Below are positions 45,761 through 55,175 of a stretch of 64,000 bases of DNA, one piece after another. A model generated the notes under the pieces. That model saw nothing but the letters and a program-made list of their open reading frames with translations. It searched no databases and had not been told where the DNA came from. Position 1 is the first letter of the stretch, and every line of letters begins with the position of its first letter. Both the position numbers and the translations under genes were made by a program. Where the stretch lies: NCBI RefSeq assembly GCF_000010165.1, contig NC_012491.1, positions 3,107,501-3,171,500 of the forward strand, in the 5' to 3' direction. This DNA comes from Brevibacillus brevis NBRC 100599 (lineage in GTDB: Bacteria; Bacillota; Bacilli; Brevibacillales; Brevibacillaceae).

Positions 45761-46388
45761 TACATTGGATGCGAGAATAAACCCGACGCAATCCCTCGAT
45801 ATTCACAACTCGGATGACACTACGTCCAGAAAGCTCAATTAAGCCTTGCTGGCGCCATTTCTGCAAAGTCTTGTTCACTGTCATGCGAGACGTATCAATA
45901 TAGCGTGCAAAAGACATCTGATCAATAGGGATATGATTACTTCCGTGCACACCTACCAGCTTGAGCAGATAATTCGCCATCGCAAGCTCAATTGGACTGT
46001 CAGTGAACGCGATGATTTCAGCCAGGAGACGGAGCTTATCGATTTGTGAATGGGTGAAGATCACGGCCGACTGCGGGTGGTCTTGGCATATACGCGATAA
46101 GACCTCATCGGAGAAAAAATGAATGACGGAAGGAGAGGTCGTTATGGCTGATGTCAGGTATGAGCCGTTGTAAGCGCCGTGCTCCCCAAACAACCCACCA
46201 GTGGGAATGTAATCGATAGACCGCTCATGCCCGTTCTCAGATAAAAGAGTGATCTTTACGCTCCCTTTGTCTAGATAATAAAATCCAGTCCCCACATCGC
46301 CTTGATGGTAGATCGTTGTGTGTTTTCCCATTTCGATCTTCTTGCCATACATGAGGTACGGAGTCCACTGATAGCGAAGACAGGCCAT
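45756..46388 (-). CDS. Crp/Fnr family regulator
   Basis: A 210-residue regulator from the ATG at 46388 (AAAGGTGG upstream; the frame extends a few codons more). Residues 15-120 form a cyclic-nucleotide-type sensor barrel (YHQGDVGTGFYYLDKGSVKI, then GGLFGEHGAYNG). The C-terminus is a Crp-type winged helix (MSFARYIDTSRMTVNKTLQKW). No Fe-S cysteine cluster typical of FNR is seen. It lies beside a second Crp-like gene and divergent from the catabolic operon, so it may control that operon with an unknown effector. Confidence 0.88.
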   Translation of the reverse strand: MACLRYQWTPYLMYGKKIEMGKHTTIYHQGDVGTGFYYLDKGSVKITLLSENGHERSIDYIPTGGLFGEHGAYNGSYLTSAITTSPSVIHFFSDEVLSRICQDHPQSAVIFTHSQIDKLRLLAEIIAFTDSPIELAMANYLLKLVGVHGSNHIPIDQMSFARYIDTSRMTVNKTLQKWRQQGLIELSGRSVIRVVNIEGLRRVYSRIQCK

Positions 46389-46420
46389 TGTGACCACCTT
46401 TCACATTGATTTGCTTTTGC

Positions 46421-47068
46421 TTACACTGTGCGAGCGGTGTGTGTCGTGAATTGTGGAGGCTTTAGCATATCTGGGCGTTTAACGACAAAGGATCGGTTTT
46501 TGATTTCAATGATGCCCTGTTCCTTCCATGCCTTCAGGATTTTGTAGACAGTAATACGGGTGAGGCCAGCACATTCAGCCAGCTCTTGTTGAGTGAGGGG
46601 AACCTCGTGGTTTTTAAAGTCTTCGCAAATGTTGAGGAGGAGACGAGCGATTTGCTCTTCTGAAGTCAGCGCCTTCATGTTGATGGCGGCTAGGAGAATC
46701 CGCATTTTTTGATTGATTGTTTGCGTGAAAAGAGACAAGAGTTCGGGGCGTGCCTTCAGCATTTCGAGGAATTGCAAACAGGAGAAATGGTAGACGACTG
46801 CATTCTTGACAGCGATAGCCGTTGTGAAATGAGGTTGTTGATCCAGCGTTTGGAGTCCCATGATTTGACCAGGGACAACGATGTTCACCAGACGATCTTT
46901 CCCCTTGAAGGTAGAGGTCACAATCTTCACTAGTCCCTTATGAAGATAATAAAAGCCTTCTCCGATCATCTCTTGCTTATAGATAGCTGTTTTTCCTTTC
47001 ACAAATTGGCGTGTGCCGTATTCTAAAAGGGTTTCCCATTTTAAATCCGTTTCAAAAGAGGATACCAT
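46421..47068 (-). CDS. Crp/Fnr family regulator
   Basis: A 215-residue regulator starting at the ATG at 47068 (AAAGGAG eight bases upstream). The sensor barrel includes YKQEMIGEGFYYLHKGLVKI and VVPGQIMGLQTLDQQPHF. The helix-turn-helix is LTQQELAECAGLTRITVYKI. It lacks an FNR-type cysteine set. Divergent from the catabolic operon whose promoter region carries two TTACATTTTTC repeats, it is the best candidate regulator of that operon. The two Crp-like proteins are paralogues in tandem, separated by about 30 bases. Confidence 0.88.
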   Translation of the reverse strand: MVSSFETDLKWETLLEYGTRQFVKGKTAIYKQEMIGEGFYYLHKGLVKIVTSTFKGKDRLVNIVVPGQIMGLQTLDQQPHFTTAIAVKNAVVYHFSCLQFLEMLKARPELLSLFTQTINQKMRILLAAINMKALTSEEQIARLLLNICEDFKNHEVPLTQQELAECAGLTRITVYKILKAWKEQGIIEIKNRSFVVKRPDMLKPPQFTTHTARTV

Positions 47069-47281
47069 TATCACCGCTCCTTTCCTCATCAATGATCTGG
47101 CCCTTCCCATCACCCAACATTAAGTCTTAATTTTCTGAACTTATCTCTCTTGATTATATGAAAATAAAAAGCTCCTTACCAATCTTTCAACGTGAAAATG
47201 ACGTGCATTCGAAAGAAAAACATAAATGATGTTAATTCGTTTACACATCCTCAGTTGCCCATGAATCAGGTGATCGGTATT

Positions 47282-47343
47282 TTACATTTTTCTGCCGTGA
47301 TGTTAAGTGGGTTACATTTTTCAGAAAAGACAGACATTATAAT
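47282..47343 (+). promoter_or_regulatory. Promoter of the catabolic operon with paired direct repeats
   Basis: TTACATTTTTC occurs at 47282-47292 and again at 47312-47322, 30 bases apart (close to three helix turns). A TATAAT -10 lies at 47338-47343, and the second repeat covers the weak -35 position. This suits an activator- or repressor-controlled promoter. The rest of the 47069-47398 gap shows only the leader and AGGGAGG before the GTG at 47399. Confidence 0.5.
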
Positions 47344-47398
47344 CCGGTTTAAGAACAAAAACGTCTCAACCAACAAAAATCTACAGGGAGGAATTTGG

Positions 47399-48886
47399 GT
47401 GGGAATCCGTACAGGTGACCAATACATCCGGGGCTTGGGATCACGGCAACCGGAGATTTGGCTGCAAGGCAGAATGGTGACAAACGTATGTGAGGAAGCT
47501 GTTTTTCGACAGCCGATTTATGAAATAGCCAAATTGTATGACATGCAGCATGACGAGAAGTACCAGGACAAGATTACGCATATTTGTCAGGAGACTGGTG
47601 AGCGAGTGAACAACGCCTTTCTCGTTGCAAAGACCCCTGAGGAATTGCAGGCGAAACGAGTCTTGTACGAAACCTATGCGGAAGCCACTTTTGGCTTGAT
47701 GGGAAGAACGCCCGATTTTCTCAATGTCGTCTTGACGTCGCTTTACAGCAATGCGTCTTTCTTGGAAAGGTACAATCCGCAGTGGGCGGAAAACGCGAAA
47801 AATTATTACAAGTATGTGCGCGACCAAGACCTTTTTTTAACGCATGCCATTATCAATCCGCAAAATGACCGCAGCAAGTCCTCGCACGAGCAAAACGATG
47901 CCTACACTCATTTGGGAGCAGTAGAGGAGACGCCGGAAGGGCTGATTGTCAAAGGAGCAAAAATGCTCGCGACACTGGCGCCGATCACGGATGAAGTCAT
48001 CATTTATTCATTCCCTGGGTTCCAGCCAGGAGATGAGCGTTACGCCTTGGCATTTGCCATTCCGATTGACACCCCGGGCTTGCGCATCATTTGTAGAGAG
48101 CCCATGCAGGATGGAATTCGTTCCGTTTATGACCATCCTTTGGCATCACGCTTCGAAGAAATGGATGCTCTTCTTGTCTTTCATGACGTACTCGTACCTT
48201 GGGATCGCTTATTCCTTTACAACAATGTAGAAGCGGCCAACCTGCTTTATCCAAAGACAGGCATTGGACAGCAGCCAGCGCACCAGACAGGGGTGCGAGG
48301 ACTGTTGAAGCTCCAATTTGCCACAGAAGTTGCCATGCGGCTGGCAGACTCCATCGGGGTAGACGTCTATCCGAATGTCCAAAACCATCTCGGGGAGCTA
48401 GCGCAATCGCTGGAATCGGTTAGAGCGCTCCTAAGGACTGCTGAGCTGGACTACGAGACCTTGCCGTCTGGTGAGCTCATGCCGGGTTACGTACAGCTCG
48501 AAACCATTCGCGGACTGCTTCCGAAGCTGTACCCGCGAGCGATCGAAGTCATCCAGATTATTGGAGCAGGCGGATTTCTCATGTCCCCGACTGACTCTGA
48601 TATGGAGCATCCCGATTTAACGGAGGATATGGAAAAGTTTTATGCGGGAAGAAAGGGTATCTCTGGTACAGATCGGGTTCGCCTGTTTAAGCTCGCTTGG
48701 GACCTGTGCGGGGAAGCCTTCGGACAGCGTTTGTTGCAATATGAACGGTACTATACGGGTGATCCGGTGCGGAAACTGGCGATTTTTTACAACAACTATA
48801 AGAAGTCTCATGCATGCACGATGGTGGATGATGCACTCAGCGTTTTTGCTACCAAAACGGCATCGCAGACGAAGCAGGTTCTTTAA
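47399..48886 (+). CDS. HpaB-family FADH2-dependent monooxygenase, probable anthranilate 3-monooxygenase
   Basis: A 495-residue protein; the GTG at 47399 is chosen because AGGGAGG is just upstream, while the longer frame back to 47192 crosses the promoter. It shows the HpaB fold throughout: [20 protein letters not shown] at the start, [36 protein letters not shown] and [18 protein letters not shown]. HpaB enzymes hydroxylate aromatic rings with FADH2 supplied by a separate reductase. Because the next gene opens 3-hydroxyanthranilate, the likely substrate is anthranilate, as described for GeoA of Geobacillus thermodenitrificans. No flavin reductase gene is in the operon, so it must come from elsewhere. 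Confidence 0.75.
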   Translation: MGIRTGDQYIRGLGSRQPEIWLQGRMVTNVCEEAVFRQPIYEIAKLYDMQHDEKYQDKITHICQETGERVNNAFLVAKTPEELQAKRVLYETYAEATFGLMGRTPDFLNVVLTSLYSNASFLERYNPQWAENAKNYYKYVRDQDLFLTHAIINPQNDRSKSSHEQNDAYTHLGAVEETPEGLIVKGAKMLATLAPITDEVIIYSFPGFQPGDERYALAFAIPIDTPGLRIICREPMQDGIRSVYDHPLASRFEEMDALLVFHDVLVPWDRLFLYNNVEAANLLYPKTGIGQQPAHQTGVRGLLKLQFATEVAMRLADSIGVDVYPNVQNHLGELAQSLESVRALLRTAELDYETLPSGELMPGYVQLETIRGLLPKLYPRAIEVIQIIGAGGFLMSPTDSDMEHPDLTEDMEKFYAGRKGISGTDRVRLFKLAWDLCGEAFGQRLLQYERYYTGDPVRKLAIFYNNYKKSHACTMVDDALSVFATKTASQTKQVL

Positions 48887-48914
48887 ACAAATAAAAACAG
48901 GGAGGGTATAGAGC

Positions 48915-49451
48915 ATGCGTACATTGGCACCGATCCATTTGTGGAAGTTTATCGAGGATCACATCGATCAGCTCAAGCCACCAGTGAATAACAAAGTGAT
49001 TTGGAAAGATGCAGAACTAATGGTCATGGTAGTGGGAGGACCGAATAAGCGGCGGGATTTTCACATTGATCCATCGGAAGAAGTCTTTTACCAGCTCAAG
49101 GGCGATTGCTTCGTCGAGATCATCAATCAGGATGGAAAGCGTGAGATCATCACAGTAAAAGAAGGTGAAATGTTCCTTCTTCCTGCGAATGTCCCGCATT
49201 CCCCACACCGAATAGCGGATACGATCGGCCTCGTGATAGAACGCAACAGAAACGAGGGAGAACTGGAGGATTTTGCTTGGTTCTGCGAAAACTGCGACCA
49301 CGAAATGCATCGCGTACGGATTCAACTGACCAACATAGAGGTGCAGGTAAAAGAGGCGATCGAAGGCTTCAACAGCAATCTGGAGCTGCGGACATGCCAA
49401 AACTGCGGGCACATCACGTCTCCGGAAGCGAGTGAGTGGAAATGCGAGTAG
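48915..49451 (+). CDS. nbaC: 3-hydroxyanthranilate 3,4-dioxygenase
   Basis: A 178-residue cupin enzyme opening the ring of 3-hydroxyanthranilate to 2-amino-3-carboxymuconate semialdehyde. Metal-site residues are visible in the first cupin motif (RDFHIDPSEEVFYQLKG, with H and E). The conserved Arg appears in GGPNKRRDF, and LPANVPHSPHR gives the third His. The C-terminus carries the bacterial rubredoxin-like site, two CxxC pairs (FCENCDHE and TCQNCGH). Length and motifs match the bacterial family. The end overlaps the start of the decarboxylase gene. Confidence 0.95.
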   Translation: MRTLAPIHLWKFIEDHIDQLKPPVNNKVIWKDAELMVMVVGGPNKRRDFHIDPSEEVFYQLKGDCFVEIINQDGKREIITVKEGEMFLLPANVPHSPHRIADTIGLVIERNRNEGELEDFAWFCENCDHEMHRVRIQLTNIEVQVKEAIEGFNSNLELRTCQNCGHITSPEASEWKCE

Positions 49452-50446
49452 ACTTCCATACCCACATTATTCCAGAGTATCTTCCCAACCTGGCTGAGCG
49501 CTTTCATGGAGAGCGCTGGCCAGTTCTGCACCGGACTTGCACATGCGGGGCAACTATCATGGTCGGAGGAAAAGTCTTTCGCGAAGTGACGGATCAAGTG
49601 TGGGATCCCCAAAAACGGATTCATGACATGCAGCAGGAAGGCGTGGATAGGCAGGTGCTGTCACCCATTCCCGTCACGTTTTCCTATTGGGCCAAGGCAG
49701 CCGAAGCCGAAGTGATGGCGCGGATTCAAAACGATTTTATCGCAGAGACGGTCAACCAGCATCCGAAGCATTTCATCGGATTGGGTACTGTTCCCTTGCA
49801 AGATACCGAGGCAGCCATTCGGGAAATGGATCGCTGCATGCACGAGCTCGGCCTGAGAGGGATTGAAATCGGTACCAACGTAAATGGCAACAATCTGGAC
49901 GACCCGGGACTGATTCCTTTTTTTGAAAGGTGTCAGACATGGGATGTGCCGCTCTTCGTACATCCATGGGAGACGCTGGGGAGAGAACGGATGCCGCGGC
50001 ACAACCTGATGTACACCGTCGGGATGCCAAGCGAGACAGCGCTTGCCGCAGCAAGTCTTATCCTGGGAGGCGTGATCGAGAAGTTTCCGCGCCTGAAAAT
50101 CTGCTTTGCCCATGGCGGTGGCTCTTTTCCTTATATTCTACCCAGGCTAGACCAAGGCTGGAAGGTATGGCCGCATCTGCGTCTGACCGAACAACCGCCT
50201 AGTGTGTACGCAAAACAATTCTACTTTGATTCCTTGACGTACGACCCACTGAACATCTCATACATGATGAAGCGCTTTGGCGAAGATAAAATCATGATGG
50301 GATCGGATTATCCCTTCCTTCTTCGTGAAACACCTCCCGGGGAAGTCATCGATCATACATGGGAGCTGACGGACGAACAGAAACGGGCGTTGCTCGGTGA
50401 AAACGCGCTTCGCTTCCTGAACATAAAGGAGATGAACGGACTGTGA
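49442..50446 (+). CDS. nbaD: Aminocarboxymuconate-semialdehyde decarboxylase (ACMSD-type amidohydrolase)
   Basis: A 334-residue TIM-barrel metal enzyme: HxH in VDFHTHIIPEY at residues 6-8, the metal-site His in VPLFVHPWETLG, FAHGGGSFPY and the final Asp in MMGSDYPF. It converts the dioxygenase product to 2-aminomuconate semialdehyde. The family includes LigW- and OHCU-like decarboxylases, but the gene order settles the role. The ATG overlaps the previous gene by 10 bases, and the stop overlaps the next GTG. Confidence 0.92.
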   Translation: MRVDFHTHIIPEYLPNLAERFHGERWPVLHRTCTCGATIMVGGKVFREVTDQVWDPQKRIHDMQQEGVDRQVLSPIPVTFSYWAKAAEAEVMARIQNDFIAETVNQHPKHFIGLGTVPLQDTEAAIREMDRCMHELGLRGIEIGTNVNGNNLDDPGLIPFFERCQTWDVPLFVHPWETLGRERMPRHNLMYTVGMPSETALAAASLILGGVIEKFPRLKICFAHGGGSFPYILPRLDQGWKVWPHLRLTEQPPSVYAKQFYFDSLTYDPLNISYMMKRFGEDKIMMGSDYPFLLRETPPGEVIDHTWELTDEQKRALLGENALRFLNIKEMNGL

Positions 50447-50904
50447 AGCATCAGACGGAAACACCGGAGCAACGTTTACAGGCTATGGGCCTTGCTTTGC
50501 CTGAACCGAGACAGTCGGCCGGTAATTATGTCGGTTGTGTCCAAGCAGGCAATCTCCTCTTTCTGGCAGGCCAAGGGACAAACGAATATCGAGGGAAGCT
50601 GGGACAGGATGTCACGATAGAGGAAGGCTACCTAGCTGCCAGGCAGTGCATGCTCAATCTGCTGGCAGTTGCCAAGCAAGAGCTAGGGGAGCTGGGAAGA
50701 ATCAAACGAGTGGTCAAAATTCTCGGATTCGTTAACAGTGATCCAGCGTTCATCGATCAGCCCACAGTCATGAATGGGGCATCCGATTTGTTGGTAGAGC
50801 TTTTCGGAGACAAAGGCAGGCATGGTCGGTCCGCTGTAGGGATGGCCCAGCTCCCGCTAAATAACGCCGTAGAAGTAGAGATGATCTTGGAAATCGAGAA
50901 TTAG
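50443..50904 (+). CDS. nbaF: RidA-family 2-aminomuconate deaminase
   Basis: A 153-residue YjgF/RidA protein ([20 protein letters not shown], then [16 protein letters not shown]; the conserved Arg of RidA near GRHGRSAVG). Members of this size within muconate operons act as 2-aminomuconate deaminases giving 4-oxalocrotonate; other RidA proteins clear reactive enamines. Its position, between the decarboxylase and the semialdehyde dehydrogenase genes, favours the deaminase. The GTG start overlaps the previous stop (GTGA). Confidence 0.85.
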   Translation: MKHQTETPEQRLQAMGLALPEPRQSAGNYVGCVQAGNLLFLAGQGTNEYRGKLGQDVTIEEGYLAARQCMLNLLAVAKQELGELGRIKRVVKILGFVNSDPAFIDQPTVMNGASDLLVELFGDKGRHGRSAVGMAQLPLNNAVEVEMILEIEN

Positions 50905-50914
50905 GAGGATTCCC

Positions 50915-52381
50915 ATGAGTCAGACCGCCAAGGAAAACTATGTACGAAAAGACGCCAAGCTATTCATAGACGGCGATTACGTGGACGCTGTTTCCGGTGA
51001 AACCTTCGATACAATCAACCCAGCTACAAATCGCAAGCTGGCTTCTGTGGCCAATGCAAGTGAGCAGGATGTAAAAAGGGCGATCGACGTGGCGCAGCGT
51101 ACGTTTGAGTCAGGCGTTTGGAGTGAGATGCCTGTAGATGAGCGCGCCAAGATTCTCTGCAAAATGGCTGACCTGGTGATGGAACGTGTGGACGAACTCG
51201 CTTTGGTGGAAACGCTCGATGTCGGCAAACCAATCAAAGAAAGTCGGGGCTTCGATATTCCGAGGGCGGCGGCAAATTTGCGATTTTTTGCCGAAATGGC
51301 CAAATACATGGTCCATGAGCATTATGAAATGCGCCATTTTATGTCCTACGCCAAATATACTCCGGCAGGTGTGACAAGTCTGATCATTCCATGGAATTTG
51401 CCCTTCATGCAGATGACCTGGAAAGCATCTGCGGCATTAGCGGCAGGAAATACCGTCGTTGTAAAGCCAGCCTCGTACACGCCTCTCTCGGCGGTGATGC
51501 TCGGAGAAATTGCCAATGAAGCAGGTCTGCCTCCTGGCGTGCTTAACATCCTCACTGGTCCGGGCGGGACTGTCGGGACGGCGATGACGACGCATCCCCA
51601 TGTACGCCGGATCTCTTTTGTGGGAGAATCCAGCACCGGCAAGACCGTTATGAGGAATGCCGCTTCGCATCTGATTCCAGTATCGCTCGAATTAGGAGGC
51701 AAATCAGCCAATATCGTATTTGAGGATGCCGATCTTGATGAAGCGGTAAAAGGGTCGGTTGAGGCGATATTCCGCAACCAGGGTGAGATTTGTCTGGCAG
51801 GTTCGCGATTGTTGGTGCAAGAAAGCGTATATGATCAGTTTCTGGACAAATTTATGTCGGCGGTTCAAAGGATCAAGGTGGGAAATCCGCTGGAACCAGA
51901 CACAGATATGGGAGCGTTGGTTTCCCGTAGTCACTTAGAGACGGTGGAGCACTACATCCAGATCGGACTGGAAGAAGGAGCCAAGCTCGGTTACGGCGGA
52001 AAACGGCTCAGCGCGCTGGGTGACGGCAATTTCCTAGAGCCAACCGTTCTTTATGATGTAGACAACAAAATGAGGGTGGCGCAGGAAGAGATTTTCGGTC
52101 CGGTCATCGTAATCATTCCATTTTGTACAGAAGAGGACGCTATTCGGATCGCCAATGATTCAGCTTACGGCTTGGCAGGTGTGGTTTGGACCAACGACCT
52201 GCGGCGCGCACATCGCGTAGCTGATCGTGTACAGTCAGGTCTTTTGTGGATCAATTGCTGGTATGTGCGTGATTTGCGAACTCCGTTTGGCGGTGCCAAA
52301 GACAGCGGGATTGGCCGTGAAGGTGGGCGTCACAGCTTCGAATTCTACTCCGAGGTAAAGACCGTCACCCTAAAATTATAG
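50915..52381 (+). CDS. nbaE: 2-aminomuconate semialdehyde dehydrogenase
   Basis: A 488-residue NAD-dependent aldehyde dehydrogenase: Asn in IIPWNLPFMQ, FVGESSTGKTVM, general base Glu in LELGGKSANIV, catalytic Cys in QGEICLAGSRL and EEIFGPVIV. Oxidises 2-aminomuconate semialdehyde to 2-aminomuconate. Note that the usual order of GQxC is here GEIC, as in AMSDH and hydroxymuconate-type enzymes. TAGGAGG precedes the ATG. Confidence 0.92.
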   Translation: MSQTAKENYVRKDAKLFIDGDYVDAVSGETFDTINPATNRKLASVANASEQDVKRAIDVAQRTFESGVWSEMPVDERAKILCKMADLVMERVDELALVETLDVGKPIKESRGFDIPRAAANLRFFAEMAKYMVHEHYEMRHFMSYAKYTPAGVTSLIIPWNLPFMQMTWKASAALAAGNTVVVKPASYTPLSAVMLGEIANEAGLPPGVLNILTGPGGTVGTAMTTHPHVRRISFVGESSTGKTVMRNAASHLIPVSLELGGKSANIVFEDADLDEAVKGSVEAIFRNQGEICLAGSRLLVQESVYDQFLDKFMSAVQRIKVGNPLEPDTDMGALVSRSHLETVEHYIQIGLEEGAKLGYGGKRLSALGDGNFLEPTVLYDVDNKMRVAQEEIFGPVIVIIPFCTEEDAIRIANDSAYGLAGVVWTNDLRRAHRVADRVQSGLLWINCWYVRDLRTPFGGAKDSGIGREGGRHSFEFYSEVKTVTLKL

Positions 52382-52413
52382 CGAGAAGGATAGCAAATCA
52401 GGGAGGGAGCCGT

Positions 52414-53199
52414 GTGGACATAGAAAAAATCACGCGATTCGCCGATCATTTAGCGGCGGCGAGTCGTGAAGGCGTGGGAGTCGCGCCACTCACTTTACTG
52501 GATCCACAAATCAGCGAGATTGAGGCATACCACGTACAATTGAAGACGATTGAGCGAAAAGTGAAAGAAGGCGCGAGGATTACAGGAAAAAAAATCGGCC
52601 TGACCTCTCGTGCCATGCAGACATTGCTTGGCGTGGAACAGCCGGACTATGGACATCTATTGGACGACATGATCGTGGAAAACAACGGAGAATTGCCTTT
52701 CGAGCATGTCCTTCAGCCAAAAGTAGAAGCAGAAATCGCCTTCCTGCTGAAGCGCGATCTGGAAGGACCACATGTAACCATCTATGACGTCTTGATGGCA
52801 ACAGAATATGTAGTCCCCGCCTTGGAAATCGTGGATAGCCGTATAGCCAACTGGCAAATCAAACTCGAAGACACTATTGCGGATAATGCATCGTCGGGCT
52901 TCTACGTGCTGGGTGGACATCCCGTGAAACCGCAAGATTTGGATCTTCCTCTAGTAGGAATGGCGTTTTATAAAAATCAGGAGCTGGTCAATACCGGTGT
53001 GGGTGCCGCCGCATTGGGCAATCCCGCATCCTGTGTGGCATGGTTAGCGAACAAGCTGCACGAATTAGGGATTACACTTAAAGCAGGAGAAATCATTTTG
53101 TCCGGTGCGTTATCGGCTGCGGTTGAAGCTAAGCCGGGGGATGTATTTCATACACGGATTGCTGGACTTGGTTCCGTAGGAGTCAGGTTCGGCAAGTAA
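52414..53199 (+). CDS. nbaH: 2-oxopent-4-enoate hydratase
   Basis: A 261-residue member of the hydratase/decarboxylase family (GKKIGLTSRAMQTLLGV, PKVEAEIAFLLKRDL with the metal Glu, and VVPALEIVDSRIANW). It hydrates 2-oxopent-4-enoate to 4-hydroxy-2-oxovalerate. Its paralogue at 55176 has the decarboxylase features, so the two likely divide the steps as in meta-cleavage operons. GTG start with GGGAGGGAG upstream. Confidence 0.88.
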   Translation: MDIEKITRFADHLAAASREGVGVAPLTLLDPQISEIEAYHVQLKTIERKVKEGARITGKKIGLTSRAMQTLLGVEQPDYGHLLDDMIVENNGELPFEHVLQPKVEAEIAFLLKRDLEGPHVTIYDVLMATEYVVPALEIVDSRIANWQIKLEDTIADNASSGFYVLGGHPVKPQDLDLPLVGMAFYKNQELVNTGVGAAALGNPASCVAWLANKLHELGITLKAGEIILSGALSAAVEAKPGDVFHTRIAGLGSVGVRFGK

Positions 53200-53221
53200 A
53201 AAATAGGAAAGGAGTGCCTGT

Positions 53222-54109
53222 ATGAGGAAAGTAAAAGTAGCCATACTCGGTTCGGGTAACATCGGGACAGACCTGATGATCAAGCTGGGAAGGTCGCCAA
53301 TTCTTGAACTGACGTCCATGATTGGAATCGATCCTGATTCGGATGGTCTGCGTAGAGCAAAGGCTGCTGGATACTACGTATTTGACGGCGGATTACAACC
53401 GTTTTTGGAAAGCGGTGCGGAACTTGCGGATATCGTCTTTGACGCTACGTCAGCCAAAGCACATATTCTGCATGCCAAGGCGCTCCGGGAGGCTGGAAAG
53501 TTCGCCATCGATCTGACGCCTGCTGCTGTGGGGCCCTACGTAGTACCATCTGTGAATCTCGGTGCGCATTTGAATGAAACGAACATCAATCTGATCACAT
53601 GCGGCGGCCAGGCTACGATTCCGATCGTTCATGCGATAGGGAGTGTGAGTCCAGTCAGTTATGCAGAGATCGTGGCCACTATTTCCAGTAAAAGCGCGGG
53701 TCCTGGCACACGTTCCAACATCGATGAATTTACAGAGACGACCGCCCAAGGTATCGAAGCGATCGGCGGAGCGAAGAAAGGCAAGGCGATCATCATCCTG
53801 AATCCGGCGGAGCCACCGATCCTGATGAGGGATACGGTCTATGCCGTAGTGGACGAAGGTGCGGACCGACAGGCGATCGTGAAGGCTATTCACCAGACCG
53901 TTGCCTATATTCAATCATACGTTCCTGGTTACCGCCTGCGCTCAGAACCGATCTTTGATGAAAACAAAATCACCGTTTTTTTTGAAGTGGAGGGCGCGGG
54001 TAACTACCTCCCTACTTATTCAGGCAATCTGGATATCATGACGGCGACAGCGGTAAAGGTAGCAGAGGAGTATGCCAAGTATGTTGTCGGCATCGGCACG
54101 AGTATGTAG
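53222..54109 (+). CDS. nbaJ: Acetaldehyde dehydrogenase (acetylating)
   Basis: A 295-residue enzyme turning acetaldehyde and CoA into acetyl-CoA: Rossmann motif [10 protein letters not shown] near residue 11, catalytic Cys in [12 protein letters not shown] near 127, and [13 protein letters not shown] [11 protein letters not shown]. It normally forms a channeling complex with the aldolase encoded immediately downstream. AAAGGAG precedes the ATG. Confidence 0.95.
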   Translation: MRKVKVAILGSGNIGTDLMIKLGRSPILELTSMIGIDPDSDGLRRAKAAGYYVFDGGLQPFLESGAELADIVFDATSAKAHILHAKALREAGKFAIDLTPAAVGPYVVPSVNLGAHLNETNINLITCGGQATIPIVHAIGSVSPVSYAEIVATISSKSAGPGTRSNIDEFTETTAQGIEAIGGAKKGKAIIILNPAEPPILMRDTVYAVVDEGADRQAIVKAIHQTVAYIQSYVPGYRLRSEPIFDENKITVFFEVEGAGNYLPTYSGNLDIMTATAVKVAEEYAKYVVGIGTSM

Positions 54110-54140
54110 CTATAGCCATGAATGAAAGGAGGGACCGCAA

Positions 54141-55163
54141 ATGACTCGTGATATTGTGATCACTGAGGTAGCGCTTCGAGATGGAAGCCATGCGATCAAC
54201 CACCAGTTTACCGTGGAGCAAGTAGTCGAGGTGGCCAGTGCATTAGATGAAGCGAACGTACCGTACATTGAAGTCTCCCATGGAGACGGATTGGCGGGAT
54301 CATCCCTGCAGTATGGGCTATCCAGGACCCCTGAACTGGAGCTGATCGAGGCTGCCGTTTCCGTTTGTAAACAAGCGAAAGTGGGCGTGCTCTTGCTGCC
54401 GGGAATCGGCACGATCAAAGATTTGAAGACGGCTGCAGCGCTGGGGGTAGGCATGGCAAGAATCGCCACACATGCGACCGAAGCGGACGTCTCCGCTCAG
54501 CATATTTATCAGGCGAAAGAGCTTGGCTTGACGACAGCTGGCTTTTTGATGATGGCGCATATGGCTGCTCCGGAAAAACTGGCGGAGCAAGCTAGACTCA
54601 TGCAAAGCTATGGAGCCGATGTCGTGTACATCGTCGATTCAGCTGGCGCTCTGCTACCTGATCAAGCAGGGGAACGAGTCCGAGCATTGAAGCAATGTCT
54701 GCATGTTCCCGTTGGCTTCCACGCACACAACAATTTGTCTTTAGCCATGGCCAATACGCTCGTTGCCATTCAAGAGGGCGCTACCTGGATTGACGGCAGT
54801 GTTCGGTGCTTGGGTGCAGGTGCGGGCAATACACAAACCGAGGTTCTTCTTGCTGTATTGGATCGTATGGGTATTCAGACAGGCGTCGATCTGTACAAAA
54901 TGATGGACCTGGCAGAGGATATCGTTTCGCCGATTCTTCAAGTACCACAGGAGATTACCAGAGACGCTCTGGTTCTCGGATACGCGGGTGTCTATTCCAG
55001 CTTCCGGCTTCATGCTGAGCGTGCAGCTAGGAAATTCGGTATCGACTCCCGAGATATTTTGATCGAGCTGGGACGACGAAAGGTCGTGGGCGGACAAGAA
55101 GACATGATCGTCGATGTCGCAGCGGAAATCGCCCAACGGTACAGCTCTACCAAAATCAGATAG
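54141..55163 (+). CDS. nbaI: 4-hydroxy-2-oxovalerate aldolase
   Basis: A 340-residue HMG-lyase-like TIM barrel: [13 protein letters not shown] with the catalytic Arg/Asp, [14 protein letters not shown] with metal His residues, and [12 protein letters not shown]. It splits 4-hydroxy-2-oxovalerate into pyruvate and acetaldehyde, which passes to the dehydrogenase partner. AAAGGAGG precedes the ATG. Confidence 0.95.
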   Translation: MTRDIVITEVALRDGSHAINHQFTVEQVVEVASALDEANVPYIEVSHGDGLAGSSLQYGLSRTPELELIEAAVSVCKQAKVGVLLLPGIGTIKDLKTAAALGVGMARIATHATEADVSAQHIYQAKELGLTTAGFLMMAHMAAPEKLAEQARLMQSYGADVVYIVDSAGALLPDQAGERVRALKQCLHVPVGFHAHNNLSLAMANTLVAIQEGATWIDGSVRCLGAGAGNTQTEVLLAVLDRMGIQTGVDLYKMMDLAEDIVSPILQVPQEITRDALVLGYAGVYSSFRLHAERAARKFGIDSRDILIELGRRKVVGGQEDMIVDVAAEIAQRYSSTKIR

Positions 55164-55175
55164 GGGGTGATCAGC

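Noticed and set aside
47192-47398. Longer N-terminus of the HpaB-type gene
   Set aside because: It would cover the TATAAT and repeats, lacks a ribosome binding site, and its sequence is unlike the family; the GTG at 47399 has AGGGAGG.
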